Assembly (NCBI GenBank): GCA_008933995.1
Contig: WARS01000034.1
Span: forward strand, 4,008,707-4,072,706
Length of the DNA stretch: 64,000 nucleotides
Direction of reading: 5' to 3'
DNA from: Datnioides undecimradiatus
Taxonomy: Eukaryota > Chordata > Actinopteri > Lobotiformes > Datnioididae
Shown here: positions 63,573-64,000 of the stretch, piece after piece
Position numbering within the stretch: the first letter of the stretch is position 1
Layout: each line of letters starts with the position of its first letter
Translations under genes and position numbers: made by a program
The notes under the pieces: generated by a model
The model's input: only the letters and a program-made list of their open reading frames with translations
Told to the model about the DNA's origin: nothing
Databases searched by the model: none

Positions 63573-64000
63573 TGTGTCTGTGCTCGCTCTGTTTGAGAAT
63601 GTCCGATGCAGTACAGTAGCCGCAGTGTTATGAGCAGCTGTGGATTTGCCAGCTGATGTTTATGCTCATGACGTTTTATACTCATGTTGATGCCACATAC
63701 ATGGCTGCTACAAGACTAATAGAGACAATAATTTATGTTAATTTCTGTTCGGTGTTTGTTCAGTTGAAGCTTATAGTTCATTAGTCACCATTAAATACAG
63801 TTTACATTATTATCAGTGTAGAAAAACTGCAGAAAGCTCCATTAAACAAAATGGAGTCCAATTTCTGCACGTTGGACTAGTTCCAGCATAGAATTGAGAA
63901 TAATAGAGCAATGCTACATGTAGCTACTTACCCAGATTACTGAACAATAACATGATGTGTTACTTTGTTGACGCTATGAGAAGACATTGAAGTAGTATCT

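Larger units (their letters stand above)
54190..64000 (+). other. il1rapl1 downstream intron, rest of window
   Basis: This intronic sequence runs to the window end. It holds AT, GA, AC and TG microsatellites, a purine-rich tract, a 20-bp tandem duplication and two weak candidates for LINE tails, each listed separately. A 168-codon minus-strand frame at 54874-55380 has no recognised domain. GT/TG-rich low-complexity patches dominate 63160-63600. I found neither the next Ig3 exon nor any other gene. Confidence 0.75.

Noticed and set aside
1-64000. tRNA, rRNA, CRISPR arrays, retroviral or other viral genes
   Set aside because: I looked for clover-leaf boxes, rRNA cores, spaced repeats, and polymerase or capsid motifs, and saw none.

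Overview
The window is vertebrate nuclear DNA, most likely from a teleost fish. It is AT-rich and intron-dominated, carries long (CA/GT)n microsatellites, and holds decayed Tc1/mariner copies plus other repeat types common in fish genomes. There are no bacterial-style genes, operons, rRNA, tRNA or CRISPR arrays. The species cannot be named from the sequence.

The only gene I can support is an il1rapl1-type gene (interleukin-1 receptor accessory protein-like 1) on the + strand, seen as three consecutive internal coding exons: 14626-14812 (187 nt, phase 2 to 0), 17182-17335 (154 nt, phase 0 to 1) and 49932-50006 (75 nt, phase 1 to 1). Their phases join perfectly. Together they encode the end of extracellular Ig domain 1, all of Ig domain 2 and the linker into Ig domain 3. 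The signal peptide and most of Ig1 lie upstream of the window. The rest of Ig3, the transmembrane helix, the TIR domain and the C-terminal tail lie downstream. Residue choice favours IL1RAPL1 over IL1RAPL2. Which teleost duplicate (a or b) it is cannot be decided here.

Layout: 1-14625 is the 3' part of a long intron (GT microsatellite, a likely LINE/SINE tail, a perfect 15-bp-stem hairpin). 14813-17181 is a short intron of 2.4 kb. 17336-49931 is a 32.6-kb intron with a teleost interspersed repeat, a 563-bp MITE with long inverted ends and TTA target duplications, a (CA)n tract, G-rich and pyrimidine-rich tracts, homeodomain-type motif clusters and a Tc1/mariner relic. 50007-64000 is the 5' part of the next intron, with a second Tc1/mariner relic.

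The most interesting hypothesis is a possible undescribed 45-nt cassette microexon at 42132-42176 in the large intron. It has a long AG-free pyrimidine tract, a full-consensus donor, matching 1-1 phase and no stop codon. It would add 15 residues to the Ig2-Ig3 linker of this trans-synaptic receptor. It rests on sequence alone and needs transcript evidence.
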